A stretch of 64,000 bases of DNA from Natrinema hispanicum (GCF_004217335.1 NZ_SHMP01000002.1:1-64000), one strand, 5' to 3'; shown: positions 25,870-35,247, counted from the stretch's first letter. Numbers and translations are program-made. Notes: generated by a model from the letters alone, not told the origin.

Positions 25870-28800
25870 TATTCACCCTCCCCCGTTGCCAGAACATCAG
25901 CATAGAAATCAGCCAGCGACGTCTGGAGCTTCGCTTGTGAATCTTGCATAGCAGCGAAATCCCGCTCAAGCTGACGAAAGGCTTGATTGAACTCGCGAAT
26001 CTTGGCTTCATGCTTCTCAGCATCCTCTTCAACCGATTTGAGTGCTTCCTCTTTCAGTGGATCTATTTTTGCACCTCCTTGAGAGGCATGGAAATCAAAT
26101 GCCTCTTCCGCATACGCTTCTAACTTGGTGAGAGCTTCTTCTTCCGAGTAATTCGTGTGGTTGTAGACTGAACCTTGCTCAATAAGTTGCATTGCTTGAT
26201 TAAATGTCCCTTTGAGATCTTGGACAGCAAATAGATCCGCTCCTTGCACTGTATTTTGAATAGTAGTAATTTGCTTCTCGTAGAGCGAGAGATACACATC
26301 CACCACTGCAAAATACGCTACAGCTACACCAGCGAAACCACGATTGTCTTGCGTTAGCGTCACTAACCTGTCAACGTGTTCACCGAGTGAACCGAGATGA
26401 CTTCGTCGGTTCCTGATTGGGTCGGTAATAATTTCTACTGAGTTTCCATAATCATCCGGAGGAGTGAGCTTGTCATTAAGTGTAGACACACGGTTTTTAG
26501 CTCGTTCCAACTCCTCTCGACCGCTCGAAATTCGATCCCTTGGTGCATCAAATAAGTCCGGTAGATTAGCAAACCTTTCAAACGCTACGGCCTCTAATAT
26601 AGTTCCAAGAATGAATTGCTGTTGGAGCTGAGTAGTTACTACTGAATTCCGAAGTGGTGCTATTTGCCCGTTTTCTACGTTGGAGTCACCATCTGTGCGC
26701 TTCACACGTTTTATGATGTCTTCTGTCGATTGATCTGATAAGTCTAACAATGTTAGTAGTAAGTCTTGGAGGTTTCCGACACTTTCATCTCGAGAATTGG
26801 CTTCCTCTCGTTGGAACCGCCGCCAGAACGTTTCCAGATCGGTTGTTATACCTGAGGTAGTCAGGGTAGACTCAATAAACTGGGTAAATCCAAATTTATT
26901 TCCCGAGACCTCTATGAACTTGTTTTCGACACCTGTGTTGAGAGTACTTTCAATAGTTGCAATATCTTCATAATTTGTGAGGTCATAGCGAGATACCCCG
27001 ATAGAAAATGCAAGCATGTTCAAGACCTCTGATTGAGCGCCATATACACCGGGAGCGGTGACGTCTGGCCCAACTTGGCCGGATAATTGCTCCGTCCAGA
27101 TCGGCCTATCTGCTTCATGTCGAGTAAACTGATCCTCAAACGACCGCACTGCACTCCTGGTTTCGCTTTTCGCAATTTCGTTGAGTTGAGAAAATAGTGA
27201 TGAAATCACATTCCGTTTGTCTCGGACATTTTCCTCAGCTAGGACATCACGCACAGTAGCCGCCTGAATTTCCCCAGTCTTCTCATATTCTTGTTCTAGA
27301 TAATGTTGGAGATGGTAGACGAATTGCCAGAGTCGATCTTCTTTGTTTAAAATAATATTTATTCGATTTAATTCCTGTAGCCGATCAAATTCATCGTCAT
27401 CGACATCTCCATTTGCACTACTTGGAGCAAAGAAGACGTAGACCTTCGAGAATTCGTCAGGAGAGAGTGCGTCTTTAATATGATTCTGTAAAATATTCTC
27501 CGTTGGACAAAATACAACCTCGTACTGAGTAGCACGGGTAGACACGTTGGGATCGATCGTGATACCAGTAGACAAATTCTCGCGAAGTTCCTCAGTGGTT
27601 TTTTCCGTTAAACGGGAAGGATCAACGGCGACTGGTGGATAGGCGTCGTTAACAATCTGAAGATCAGGAAGCCAAGGCTCTACTGGCGGATCGTTGACGA
27701 AGTGGTTATAGAACTCTGTTCTCCATTTCGAACACAGGGAATTAGTGTCGAGTTCCTCAAGTGCGTTGATTAATTGGGCACGGTCTCGTGTGCTTGCTTC
27801 GAAGGACAAAATCAGATCAGATAACAAATCTATAAACCCGGCAACAATCGGTTCCTCTGTGAATATCACACCTGGTACGTAGAGATTCCCCTCAGCCCTC
27901 GACGAGACGGGCACAATATTTTTCATGAGACGCTCTACGTTTTGTTCGAGAAGTTGCTTCGCGTCTGGAGAAAGTTCTGGTTCTAACTCGAGAATGAACT
28001 TGAGGATTAAATCTGCTGCATCAGATGCATAAATGGCGTCCTCCCCTTCTCTTTCCCAGTCACTGTACTCGTCGTGCATGAACATGATCTCTCGGCGAGC
28101 ATCATCCCATTCAGGAGAGGGAACCTCTTGAGTCCACACCTCATTGTTGATTGGTGTAAGTCCCTCAAATTCCCGAGTACTGATATCACGCACCCATTCT
28201 GCAACTTCAGTATCTGTTTCTGGTGCTTCGTCAACGAGTTTGTTGGCCCATCCAATTCGACCTCGGGATAACCACCAGATACCTGGGGCAAGTTGTTCGT
28301 CGACCTCTGGGCGTCGCTGTTGAAGCTGAGTACGGATATCCTCGACATCGAGAATGGGAACACGTAGCTCTTGAAAACGGGCGTAGTCCGCCGGCCCGAG
28401 CTCGTAAGCAGCGACGAGACCAAATGCCCAGACTTGATAGACACCATCTGGATCATCAAGAAGAACTCGAAGGGGATTGTCATCGTCAACGAAATCTGCT
28501 TCTCGAATTCGTGTATAGGCTTGTTCAATTTCGTCAACGAGCAAGATTGCAGTTTGGTTAGCGCTTATACCCTCTGAGAGACCTTGAACATACTCTTCTT
28601 TGTCGGAAATATGGTTCCAGTTTGGTAGCCAATCTACAACCTCTCCTTCGGCGAGATCATCTACTTGAGCTGAAACTCGATTCGAGAGCCACTCAGAGAT
28701 GCTAGCGTTTTCACTATTATCGAATTCGTTAAAGATCGTGTTCGCGTCGGTGTATAGTGCAGGAATTCCGTCTTCCCAGGCATTATTGAAGCCCTCATAC

Positions 28801-28976
28801 AAGAGTTGGGTTTTGCCAGTGCGGTAGGGTCCAACGAGAGCAATAGGGTCGCGTTCATGGCCTTGATCGATATCGTTGATAGCACCGAGCAATTGCTCTT
28901 TGAGTTGAGCATGGTCGTCGGTGAAGTCCCTCCATTCATTTTCTGGGCTGGCAAGCCTGCGCTTCATTGGTAACAT
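25869..28976 (-). CDS. Large P-loop ATPase, core of an unassigned operon
   Basis: The protein has 1035 residues. Near the N-terminus it has Walker A GPYRTGKTQ at 49-57 and Walker B AILLVDEIEQAY at 143-154, the layout of an AAA or STAND-like ATPase domain. The middle 500 residues are mixed alpha/beta (including YEVVFCPTENILQNHIKDAL). The last 150 are a coiled coil (EEDAEKHEAKIREFNQAF, then LERDFAAMQDSQAKLQ). Size and architecture recall the large ATPases of phage-defence loci such as BrxC/PglY, but I cannot match it to one. It lies after a membrane protein gene and is coupled to the coiled-coil gene. Confidence 0.75.
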   Translation of the reverse strand: MLPMKRRLASPENEWRDFTDDHAQLKEQLLGAINDIDQGHERDPIALVGPYRTGKTQLLYEGFNNAWEDGIPALYTDANTIFNEFDNSENASISEWLSNRVSAQVDDLAEGEVVDWLPNWNHISDKEEYVQGLSEGISANQTAILLVDEIEQAYTRIREADFVDDDNPLRVLLDDPDGVYQVWAFGLVAAYELGPADYARFQELRVPILDVEDIRTQLQQRRPEVDEQLAPGIWWLSRGRIGWANKLVDEAPETDTEVAEWVRDISTREFEGLTPINNEVWTQEVPSPEWDDARREIMFMHDEYSDWEREGEDAIYASDAADLILKFILELEPELSPDAKQLLEQNVERLMKNIVPVSSRAEGNLYVPGVIFTEEPIVAGFIDLLSDLILSFEASTRDRAQLINALEELDTNSLCSKWRTEFYNHFVNDPPVEPWLPDLQIVNDAYPPVAVDPSRLTEKTTEELRENLSTGITIDPNVSTRATQYEVVFCPTENILQNHIKDALSPDEFSKVYVFFAPSSANGDVDDDEFDRLQELNRINIILNKEDRLWQFVYHLQHYLEQEYEKTGEIQAATVRDVLAEENVRDKRNVISSLFSQLNEIAKSETRSAVRSFEDQFTRHEADRPIWTEQLSGQVGPDVTAPGVYGAQSEVLNMLAFSIGVSRYDLTNYEDIATIESTLNTGVENKFIEVSGNKFGFTQFIESTLTTSGITTDLETFWRRFQREEANSRDESVGNLQDLLLTLLDLSDQSTEDIIKRVKRTDGDSNVENGQIAPLRNSVVTTQLQQQFILGTILEAVAFERFANLPDLFDAPRDRISSGREELERAKNRVSTLNDKLTPPDDYGNSVEIITDPIRNRRSHLGSLGEHVDRLVTLTQDNRGFAGVAVAYFAVVDVYLSLYEKQITTIQNTVQGADLFAVQDLKGTFNQAMQLIEQGSVYNHTNYSEEEALTKLEAYAEEAFDFHASQGGAKIDPLKEEALKSVEEDAEKHEAKIREFNQAFRQLERDFAAMQDSQAKLQTSLADFYADVLATGEGE

Positions 28977-29031
28977 TCAGTCACGTACATATTTTCAGTG
29001 TTGTGATTATCGTTTGATAACAGCAATCTAC

Positions 29032-29718
29032 TCACTCTTCGGCTGCGATCTCTCGTACGTATAATAACGTGACCTCCCGGTATTGGATACGGGGAGTCAT
29101 TTTGACACAAAGATAATAGTCAGTCTCCCCATTATGTGTGACCGGTGAGTGTTCAATTACGAAAGACTGCTGTTCGCCAGGTTCTATGGTGGGTGGATTC
29201 CGATCTGTATCAGGGTGAGTAATCCAACCGTCCGTAGAATTATTATCTCTAGTCGTGAACGTGCTATCGTAGAGTCTATATTCAACTGTTGGGTCTATCA
29301 TCGGTGCAGTTCCATTGTTTCGAAGTTCTACTTCGTACTGGAATCCGTTATTTCCCTCACCATAGTCACCATTGTAATAATCGTTCTCGAAGACGACGTC
29401 TGGATACGGGCGTTCTGCCTGCAGGAAGTTAGTGAAAAAGAGTGCAGTAGCATAAAATAATGTGACAATTACAATAGCATCAAAATTCGACACCTTGTAT
29501 GCTACAATAACGATTATAACAGTACCGACGGTTGAGATGGCTGTCGACCAAGCTCGGACTCCTCTAGTAACATTATAGAATGTGATCCAAAATCGTACCC
29601 AAGCACGAATATGGTAACCTTTTTGCCAACATCTAATACCGATTATAATCAACATCAAAACGATAATGGCTATCTGCAAACCACTGAAATTATGTCCTAC
29701 AATCAAGCCATATGGCAT
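29032..29718 (-). CDS. Three-helix membrane protein, first gene of ATPase operon
   Basis: Transmembrane helices are predicted at about residues 14-31, 58-77 and 80-97. A beta-rich domain of 125 residues follows (YEVELRNNGTAPMIDPTVEY, then a W and PGEQQSFVIEHSPV) that resembles an immunoglobulin-like fold. A TATA element lies 27 bases before the start, so this is the operon's first gene. The ATPase gene follows 55 bases downstream on the same strand. A membrane anchor or effector for the ATPase complex is a reasonable guess from context. Confidence 0.65.
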   Translation of the reverse strand: MPYGLIVGHNFSGLQIAIIVLMLIIIGIRCWQKGYHIRAWVRFWITFYNVTRGVRAWSTAISTVGTVIIVIVAYKVSNFDAIVIVTLFYATALFFTNFLQAERPYPDVVFENDYYNGDYGEGNNGFQYEVELRNNGTAPMIDPTVEYRLYDSTFTTRDNNSTDGWITHPDTDRNPPTIEPGEQQSFVIEHSPVTHNGETDYYLCVKMTPRIQYREVTLLYVREIAAEE

Positions 29719-30215
29719 AGTCAGTAAGGAAGAGATTCAAGTCAATATATAAGAAACTGCCTGTCGACAAAGGCCCATTCTTTGGGTCCTGGTGAATCCA
29801 TGTTTACAATATAATGAGCGTGTCATACAATAGTTCTCAACAGTCATTATTCACGCCATCAATCTTGAACAAAACCAATAATTGGCAAAACTACAGGCTC
29901 ATACGCGAATTGAGAGCTGTATAATCGTCAGGCAGAGGTTGTGAGACGTATTCTATGACACGCTGATATAATAGGTATCGTCTCAAAGCGGTCTAGAGTT
30001 TCGAGCGATGGTTGAGTAGACGGTCCGGTAGTGCCGATCTCTAACGATCTCTAAACTACGTGCACTCAGTGCACGCCATTCTAACACAGTATTACTGTCT
30101 GTAGTAAGGTGCAGCCATGACTCTCAGCGGCAAACTCTAGTCTAACCGGGGCTTGTTGATCAGTGGTCATTGATCCTCAATCATATTTTTGGTGTGTGAG
30201 CCCAAGGTCAGTCGC
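29719..30215. promoter_or_regulatory. Divergent promoter region
   Basis: For the minus-strand operon a TATA box (AATATATAAG, plus strand 29744-29753) is centred about 27-30 bases from the start at 29718. For the plus-strand ADP-ribosylglycohydrolase a TCATATTTTT element at 30181-30190 is centred about 30 bases before the ATG at 30216. Both spacings fit leaderless haloarchaeal transcripts. A palindrome GTGCACTCAGTGCAC sits near 30060. No gene is seen in the rest of the gap. Confidence 0.55.
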
Positions 30216-31133
30216 ATGGTTACCGCAGACGCTGCAACTGGCGTCATGCTCGGTCTCGCTTGTGGGGATAGTCTTGGACGTCCAGTCGAATTCAAATCAG
30301 CACGTGAAATCGAACACGAGCATGGGACCCTTACCGAAATGGTCGGGAATGGCACGTGGGGACAACCCGCTGGTACAATCACCGACGATACAGACCAAGC
30401 GCTGTGTATTGCCCGAAGCGTGGTCGAACAGAGCCAGTTCGATCCAGCCGGTATTGCACGCCGGTTCGTCGACTGGTACGATACAGATCCGTTTGACATC
30501 GGGGTTATGACTCGACGGTCGCTCCAGAATTTGAAACAGGGCTATTCGTGGGACGAGGCCGGGCAGGCAGTATGGGAGGCCAGTCCAGAAGGTAGCAACG
30601 CCGGTAATGGAAGCGTCATGCGCTGTCCGCCGCTTGCGATCGCCTACGCAACCGACCTAGATTCACTCGTCACCGTTAGTCGAGACTCGTCACAGATCAC
30701 GCATGCCGATCCTCGATGTACCTACGGCTGTGCTGTACTCAATCTCACGATAGCTGGATACCTCTGCGGTGAGGATCAACCGCTCGCCATGGCGCTTGAC
30801 CAGGTTCGTTCAGATGCTCCGAATGAACTGGTTACCGCACTCGAGCCGCTTGTTGCAGGCAAAGCCCCGGACCCACTCTCGACGTCGGGATACGTCATCC
30901 ATACGCTTCAGACGGCCCTCCATGACGCAATCCAGGCAGATTCTTCCGAGGACGCAATCGTGACTGCTGTCAATCGTGGTGGGGACACGGATACGATTGG
31001 AGCCATTGCCGGCGCCGTCGCTGGGGCTCGATTCGGTGCGAGTGAACTCCCCGACCGGTGGCTGGCCGAGATCGACGAGGAAGCAGAACTCCGCCATCTC
31101 GCCACCGCCCTCCAAAATCTGGGTGGCGACTGA
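30216..31133 (+). CDS. ADP-ribosylglycohydrolase (DraG family)
   Basis: The family signatures are all present: GVMLGLACGDSLGRPVEF at 9-26, TITDDTDQAL at 55-64 (metal ligands), EGSNAGNGSVMRCPPLAIAY in the middle, ITHADPRC and the C-terminal NRGGDTDTIGAIAGAVAGA. The enzyme removes ADP-ribose from protein or nucleic acid, or cleaves related ADP-ribosyl compounds. The start at ATG 30216 is set by the TATA spacing. Its TGA overlaps the ATG of the next gene, so it is coupled to the HAD/HEAT protein and the two probably act on the same modification. Confidence 0.9.
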   Translation: MVTADAATGVMLGLACGDSLGRPVEFKSAREIEHEHGTLTEMVGNGTWGQPAGTITDDTDQALCIARSVVEQSQFDPAGIARRFVDWYDTDPFDIGVMTRRSLQNLKQGYSWDEAGQAVWEASPEGSNAGNGSVMRCPPLAIAYATDLDSLVTVSRDSSQITHADPRCTYGCAVLNLTIAGYLCGEDQPLAMALDQVRSDAPNELVTALEPLVAGKAPDPLSTSGYVIHTLQTALHDAIQADSSEDAIVTAVNRGGDTDTIGAIAGAVAGARFGASELPDRWLAEIDEEAELRHLATALQNLGGD

Positions 31134-32833
31134 TGATCGTCCTCGCGTTCGATCGTGACTGGACGGTCGACGTGAACCCCCATCCCAATCGAGAGGCCGT
31201 TTCCCTCGACTGGGTCAGACATTGGGCTCACAAAACCAATCACGAAGTATGGGCTATCGGGAACCAGGATCTCGTTTACGAGGCCGGAATTCCAGGTACT
31301 GTCGAAGCAATCCGGCGGTATCACGGCGATCTCGACGTATTGGGTGACCAAGACGACGCTGGACGGTACGAGTGGTGGCCGTCGCGCGAGCGCCGCCTCG
31401 AACTGCTCGCTGAACTGTTCCCCAGCGCAACCAGGTACATCGTCGTCGACGATCTCGACCTAGGCCACATAGATGGGTGGGATCACTATACGGCCTGGGA
31501 ATTTTGCAAAGCACTCGAAAAAATCCCACTGAATGGGTATCTCTCTCTGTCGTCGAACGAGGCCGACGATTCGAACGGTATCGATTCAGAGCACGCCAAG
31601 GAGATCTACCGGAAACTTCACACTGCCAACGAAGTCGAGGTCGTCATAGATGTGTGTGGAGGGTACAGGTTTCGATCCAGGGAGTGGAAAAAAGTCCGTC
31701 CGTCTACCCTGCCGATCGGTGCACCCCCGACGATCGATTTCACGCTTGCCAGCGGGAAAACGCGCCGAGTACAGCTCCAGATGGTGATCGACGTCACAGT
31801 GATCGAAGAGATACCGGACCGAGAAGATGGCGATGACTCTGAAGACACGACCAACGTCGAACCCCCCGGTACAGGACTCATGCTGGGTCGCGCTGACCAG
31901 GCCGATTGCCTGACGACCCCGCAACGCGTCGAATTTGCGATCGACGTTCTCAAGGTAGCCACCCAGCTCGACGCTCTACCGATAAAGCTGATGGAGATGT
32001 TCACCGATGCTGTCAAAGAAGTTTCCGACGACGACACAGCTCCAGTCGTTCAGGCATCCGAATATACGGCCGAGTATCCGTCACTTCTCCGCCAGCATGT
32101 CGATGAATTGTGTACGCTGGCCGGCGTCTCGGATACCGAGGTAAGCCGGCAGGCAGTGTGGTGTCTAATGGAACTGGCCGAGGACGACCCACAGGCCGTA
32201 TTTGATGCCGTTCCGACACTCAGCATCGCACTCGAACGTGATGACGTCGAGACGCGCTCCTATGCGACGTACGCACTCGCCTCCATCTCGAAGCCCTACC
32301 CGGAGGAACTCCTCCCAGCATTCGATACGCTGCTCGAACTGGCCGAAGACGAGAATCAAGCCATCCAGACGAACGCTCTTTCGACCGTGGGTCACATCGT
32401 CAGCGGATATCCCGATGCAGCCGTGGAATTCGTCGACTCCATCGCTGCGCTCCTCGAAAGTGATAAAAAACGCATCCGAAACAACGCAGCCGGACTTCTC
32501 GGTGATATCGCTCAAGAACATCCCGAGGTCGTGATCGAATACGCCGACGAACTCGCGGCACGATTTGACGACCCAAACATCCAGGCCCGCATCAACGCGT
32601 CGATCGCACTCCTCCGTGCTGAGGAGGCAGATCCAAGCGCCATCCGTGCGCAGTCCGATTGGCTTGAGCAGGCACTAGACGATACCAGTCCCGAAGTCCG
32701 AGCAAACGCCTGTGCGCTCATTGCGAACTCCGAAGTACCGGCGTCTATCGAAAAGCTGCGTGAACTCCGTAAAGCCGATCTAAATGAGACAGTCAAGGAA
32801 CGGGCTTCGTGGGCGATCCAGCGGCTATCGTAG
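31133..32833 (+). CDS. HAD-like domain fused to HEAT repeats
   Basis: The N-terminus (VLAFDRDWTVDVNP, with D7 and D9 in HAD motif I position) and a later IVVDDLDLGH suggest a HAD-type phosphatase or a derivative. About 150 further residues form a beta-rich domain. The C-terminal half (about residues 290-560) is a run of HEAT/ARM-like repeats (AVWCLMELAEDDP; YATYALASISKPYPEELLPA; IRNNAAGLLGDIAQEHPE), a protein-binding solenoid. Coupling to an ADP-ribosylglycohydrolase suggests that it dephosphorylates or binds the ADP-ribosylated target. No similar fusion is known to me. Confidence 0.7.
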   Translation: MIVLAFDRDWTVDVNPHPNREAVSLDWVRHWAHKTNHEVWAIGNQDLVYEAGIPGTVEAIRRYHGDLDVLGDQDDAGRYEWWPSRERRLELLAELFPSATRYIVVDDLDLGHIDGWDHYTAWEFCKALEKIPLNGYLSLSSNEADDSNGIDSEHAKEIYRKLHTANEVEVVIDVCGGYRFRSREWKKVRPSTLPIGAPPTIDFTLASGKTRRVQLQMVIDVTVIEEIPDREDGDDSEDTTNVEPPGTGLMLGRADQADCLTTPQRVEFAIDVLKVATQLDALPIKLMEMFTDAVKEVSDDDTAPVVQASEYTAEYPSLLRQHVDELCTLAGVSDTEVSRQAVWCLMELAEDDPQAVFDAVPTLSIALERDDVETRSYATYALASISKPYPEELLPAFDTLLELAEDENQAIQTNALSTVGHIVSGYPDAAVEFVDSIAALLESDKKRIRNNAAGLLGDIAQEHPEVVIEYADELAARFDDPNIQARINASIALLRAEEADPSAIRAQSDWLEQALDDTSPEVRANACALIANSEVPASIEKLRELRKADLNETVKERASWAIQRLS

Positions 32834-32969
32834 GATCACTAGACAGCGATCAGCTTACTCGTCCTAACGCAGTTCCGTTCGAATACTCCGTTATCTCTTC
32901 GTATTTGGCTGGTGAGATCCAATTTTACAGCCCACTCGTTGCCACAATCACGATCTCGCAACCGCGACT

Positions 32970-33143
32970 AATTGCGACTTGCTCGGCGGTAGAGCATTCC
33001 ACAACCATCTGGCCGAGCTCTCCATGCTCGGCATCCTCGAATGAGAGAAACGAAACGAAGGCAGAGGTGGAGGGATATACTACGAGTACGAAGTCGACGT
33101 ACCGATTGATGCAGCCCTCTCAACGTTCGAGAATTTACACATG
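32970..33143 (+). pseudogene. Orc1/Cdc6 C-terminal winged-helix remnant
   Basis: The frame reads RAFHNHLAELSMLGILE, then a TGA stop near 33049, then EKRNEGRGGGIYYEYEVDV and PIDAALSTFENL. This is the end of an Orc1/Cdc6 winged helix, where RTFRDHLSELAMLGI and GGKYYEYELDV are usual. The ATPase domains are absent. It is different from the intact orc1/cdc6 at 35282 and marks the loss of an earlier replication gene. The rest of the gap 32834-33454 holds nothing else I can support. Confidence 0.65.
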
Positions 33144-33454
33144 AGCGGTGACTGGATCTGGAGTCACTGCGACAAAACGCAGAGAATGGAGGCCTTTTGT
33201 GAGTCTTTGATGATATCGGTCAGCAGAGTGTCACACACCCCCTGTTCGAACGTTTCTTGGGCTGGTGCGACATGACGTTCTACAGAATGACGCCATGTAG
33301 TTCAAACAGGTGATTATGTGGAAAGGTCTCGAGTTCGCTCGAGAAGAGTCCCTATCTTCGCTTGTCTAAGGCGGACCCCAACGATGTATCTCAAATTGTT
33401 GTTTTTGTGCGCCAACCGGCATGAGGCGCATACTCGTGTGCCTCGAGGCCACGA

Positions 33455-34015
33455 ATGAGTGCAAATCGACCATCCGAGAGCGACTTGCATCGAGATCGAC
33501 CGGCAAACGAGTACACGAGCGACCGCGATCGCAGCTATCCAGGAGACGTTGCCCGACTGAACGGACACGAACTCGTCGCGATCGACGAGTGGCTGCCAGG
33601 CGCGGAGCCAACACCGTACGAACTCAACCTCACTGATGGCTATGAGTATCGGACACGGTACTGGCGCTGCAGAAAGTGCAGCCAAGAACGCAACCATCGC
33701 GACGAGTTCACCACCCCCTGTGACAACCCCCAGCCGGCGACTGCCCTCGAGGCAGGTGGCTACTCGATCGACGACCCACGAACTCGCCGTGCACTGAACG
33801 AGAAGTTGGATGTCCGCTTTGCGACAGTGGGCCCGGTCTACGAGGTCGAGAGTGAGAGCGGGAACAGTTACAAGGTCGATATCGAGGCAGCGACGTGTAC
33901 GTGCCCAGATTTCGAACAGCGCCAGCCAGATGATGGCTGTAAGCATCTTCGGCGTGTCGACCTCGAGATCCGGACGGGACTTGTTCCTGCGCCGGATGGC
34001 ACGTTCAACCGCTAA
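33455..34015 (+). CDS. SWIM-type zinc-finger protein
   Basis: The C-terminal half carries SYKVDIEAATCTCPDFEQRQ followed by DGCKHLRRVDLEI. That is the CxC...CxH pattern of a SWIM zinc finger, which binds DNA or proteins. The centre has a CRKCSQERNHRDEFTTPC motif, possibly a second zinc site. The N-terminal 60 residues are Asp/Arg-rich. Similar proteins are common in haloarchaeal plasmids and viruses. The likely role is DNA-associated, perhaps in recombination or replication. It is followed by a group of very small genes that share overlapping stops and starts. Confidence 0.7.
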   Translation: MSANRPSESDLHRDRPANEYTSDRDRSYPGDVARLNGHELVAIDEWLPGAEPTPYELNLTDGYEYRTRYWRCRKCSQERNHRDEFTTPCDNPQPATALEAGGYSIDDPRTRRALNEKLDVRFATVGPVYEVESESGNSYKVDIEAATCTCPDFEQRQPDDGCKHLRRVDLEIRTGLVPAPDGTFNR

Positions 34016-34051
34016 CTGTCGAGTGATCTCGTTGCTCGAGACGGTTTGTAT

Positions 34052-34072
34052 CCCCCGGAAGGGGTGCGGGGG
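34052..34072. promoter_or_regulatory. GC-rich hairpin after the SWIM gene
   Basis: CCCCCGGAAGGGG followed by TGCGGGGG forms a strong stem about 40 bases after the SWIM stop codon, and resembles the element at 9852-9873. It may terminate that transcript or act in the leader of the next small genes. Confidence 0.4.
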
Positions 34073-34099
34073 CTCGAAAGGAGCCCACCGCGACAACCC

Positions 34100-34177
34100 A
34101 TGAGACAAAGAGAGACAACAATCACGTCGACAGCCACTGAAACAACTCGGTTCCTACATCGAGGGACCACCAGATGA
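34100..34177 (+). CDS. Possible 25-residue peptide gene
   Basis: An ATG frame of 25 codons (basic and Thr-rich, RQRETTITSTATETTRFLH) ends with a TGA that overlaps the ATG of the next gene. The overlap fits the stop-start pattern of the two genes that follow, but the peptide has no recognisable motif and may be chance. Confidence 0.2.
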   Translation: MRQRETTITSTATETTRFLHRGTTR

Positions 34178-34338
34178 CTGACCGCGATGAGTGTCGGATG
34201 CCGACGTGTTCGGAACCTGCTCGCGATCGTGCAGGATATGCTGGTCGGTTCTGTTCGGACAGCTGTGAGGTCCGCTACGAGCACCTCCAAGCGGACGCTC
34301 GAGATGCCGTAGTGGATGAAGCCGAGGATCGGTACTGA
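34174..34338 (+). CDS. Small zinc-finger protein, 54 aa
   Basis: ATG 34174 opens 54 residues with RDECRMPTCSEPARDRAG and FCSDSCEVRYEHL, a CxxxxC...CxxxC zinc site followed by an acidic helix. This pattern occurs in several tiny haloarchaeal proteins. Its TGA shares bases with the ATG of the next gene (TGATG). The likely role is nucleic-acid or protein binding. Confidence 0.55.
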   Translation: MTDRDECRMPTCSEPARDRAGYAGRFCSDSCEVRYEHLQADARDAVVDEAEDRY

Positions 34339-34538
34339 TGCTCGAGCAGATCGATCACCGTGGTAAGCGTTTCACGATTGATGACAAGGACGGTGTCGAC
34401 GATGTCGCTCGTGAACGGTGTCGGCGGGACGAACTGCTCGAACGACAGGCTCAGCGAGAGATCCGTGAACTCGAGTGTGCGAAGGCAGTTGCCGGCCCAG
34501 TTGGAAAACACTCCGGAGTTGAGGTACTCAGGCGGTGA
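34338..34538 (+). CDS. Small basic/acidic helical protein, 66 aa
   Basis: It starts at the ATG that overlaps the previous stop. LEQIDHRGKRFTIDDKDGV is a strand pair and the following RERCRRDELLERQAQREIRE is a long charged helix. No motif is known to me. The tight coupling makes it credible as a gene. It is the last gene before the replication origin. Confidence 0.45.
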   Translation: MLEQIDHRGKRFTIDDKDGVDDVARERCRRDELLERQAQREIRELECAKAVAGPVGKHSGVEVLRR

Positions 34539-34623
34539 TACCGGACTGAACTCTTAAGCTGCGTGACTCGATCCTGATCTCCGTGACTTCGAGGATTAGG
34601 TCATTCGCTAGTTCGTCGAGTTC

Positions 34624-34790
34624 CTAACGGATTTCGAATCCCCGGTAGTATCGGTTCGTCAGCTCTTGGAAACGGTCATCGCTCAGTGTGGTCACCCCGC
34701 ACCGCTTCTCAAGATCAACCAGGACCTCGTTCACGAATGTGACGAGCTGGTCGTCGTCGCGCCCAGCGCAGGGTAGCCGGCGTCCACTGA
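34624..34790 (-). pseudogene. Coding-like remnant upstream of the origin
   Basis: The minus strand reads DDDQLVTFVNEVLVDLEKRC, then TLSDDRFQELTNRYYRGFEI and a stop at 34624. No start codon fits, so this is probably the C-terminal end of a lost gene. The remaining gap 34539-34971 has no other supported feature. Confidence 0.3.
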
Positions 34791-34971
34791 TCGAACCTCA
34801 GAATACCAGACAATCACGATATAAAGGACCCGTCAGACCGGACGAGTAGTTTGAGAAGAATATTAACATTCCTCCCCCGCTTTCGAGTAGTAAGCTTGGA
34901 AGTCAGGCTTATCTCCCGTGTACGAATCAAAAATCAGCAGGAAGCATCACAGAGAATGTCAGAAAGAGCCG

Positions 34972-35247
34972 TTTTTCACATCGATGGTGGGGGTGTGGGA
35001 TGATATTTACACTTCGAAGACGGGGTGTCAGACGCATGGCTTACACATCGATGGCGGGGAGTGGGGAGCATAGTGACAGAACCATAATGTACAGATTCAT
35101 AGAAAATCGAGGGGCTCGATTTACACATCGACGACGGGGGGCCTCCGGACGGATATACTTCGGTAGAGGTCTACTCACCTGTGACTTGAAACAGGCGAAT
35201 ACTCGCGTTATACACTCTATATCCTCCGGATAAACATCGATGGGGGT
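34972..35247. other. Replication origin region: five origin-box repeats
   Basis: Five copies of a repeat close to TTTACACATCGATGACGGGG stand in the same direction upstream of orc1/cdc6: 34972-34995, 35006-35027, 35041-35066, 35120-35141 and a partial one at 35231-35247. They combine a CATCGATG-like core with a G-run, which is how archaeal origin recognition boxes look. Three more copies follow the gene. Orc1/Cdc6 should bind here and open the adjacent AT-rich DNA (for example 34855-34900). The most gene-proximal repeat may also regulate orc1. Confidence 0.8.
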
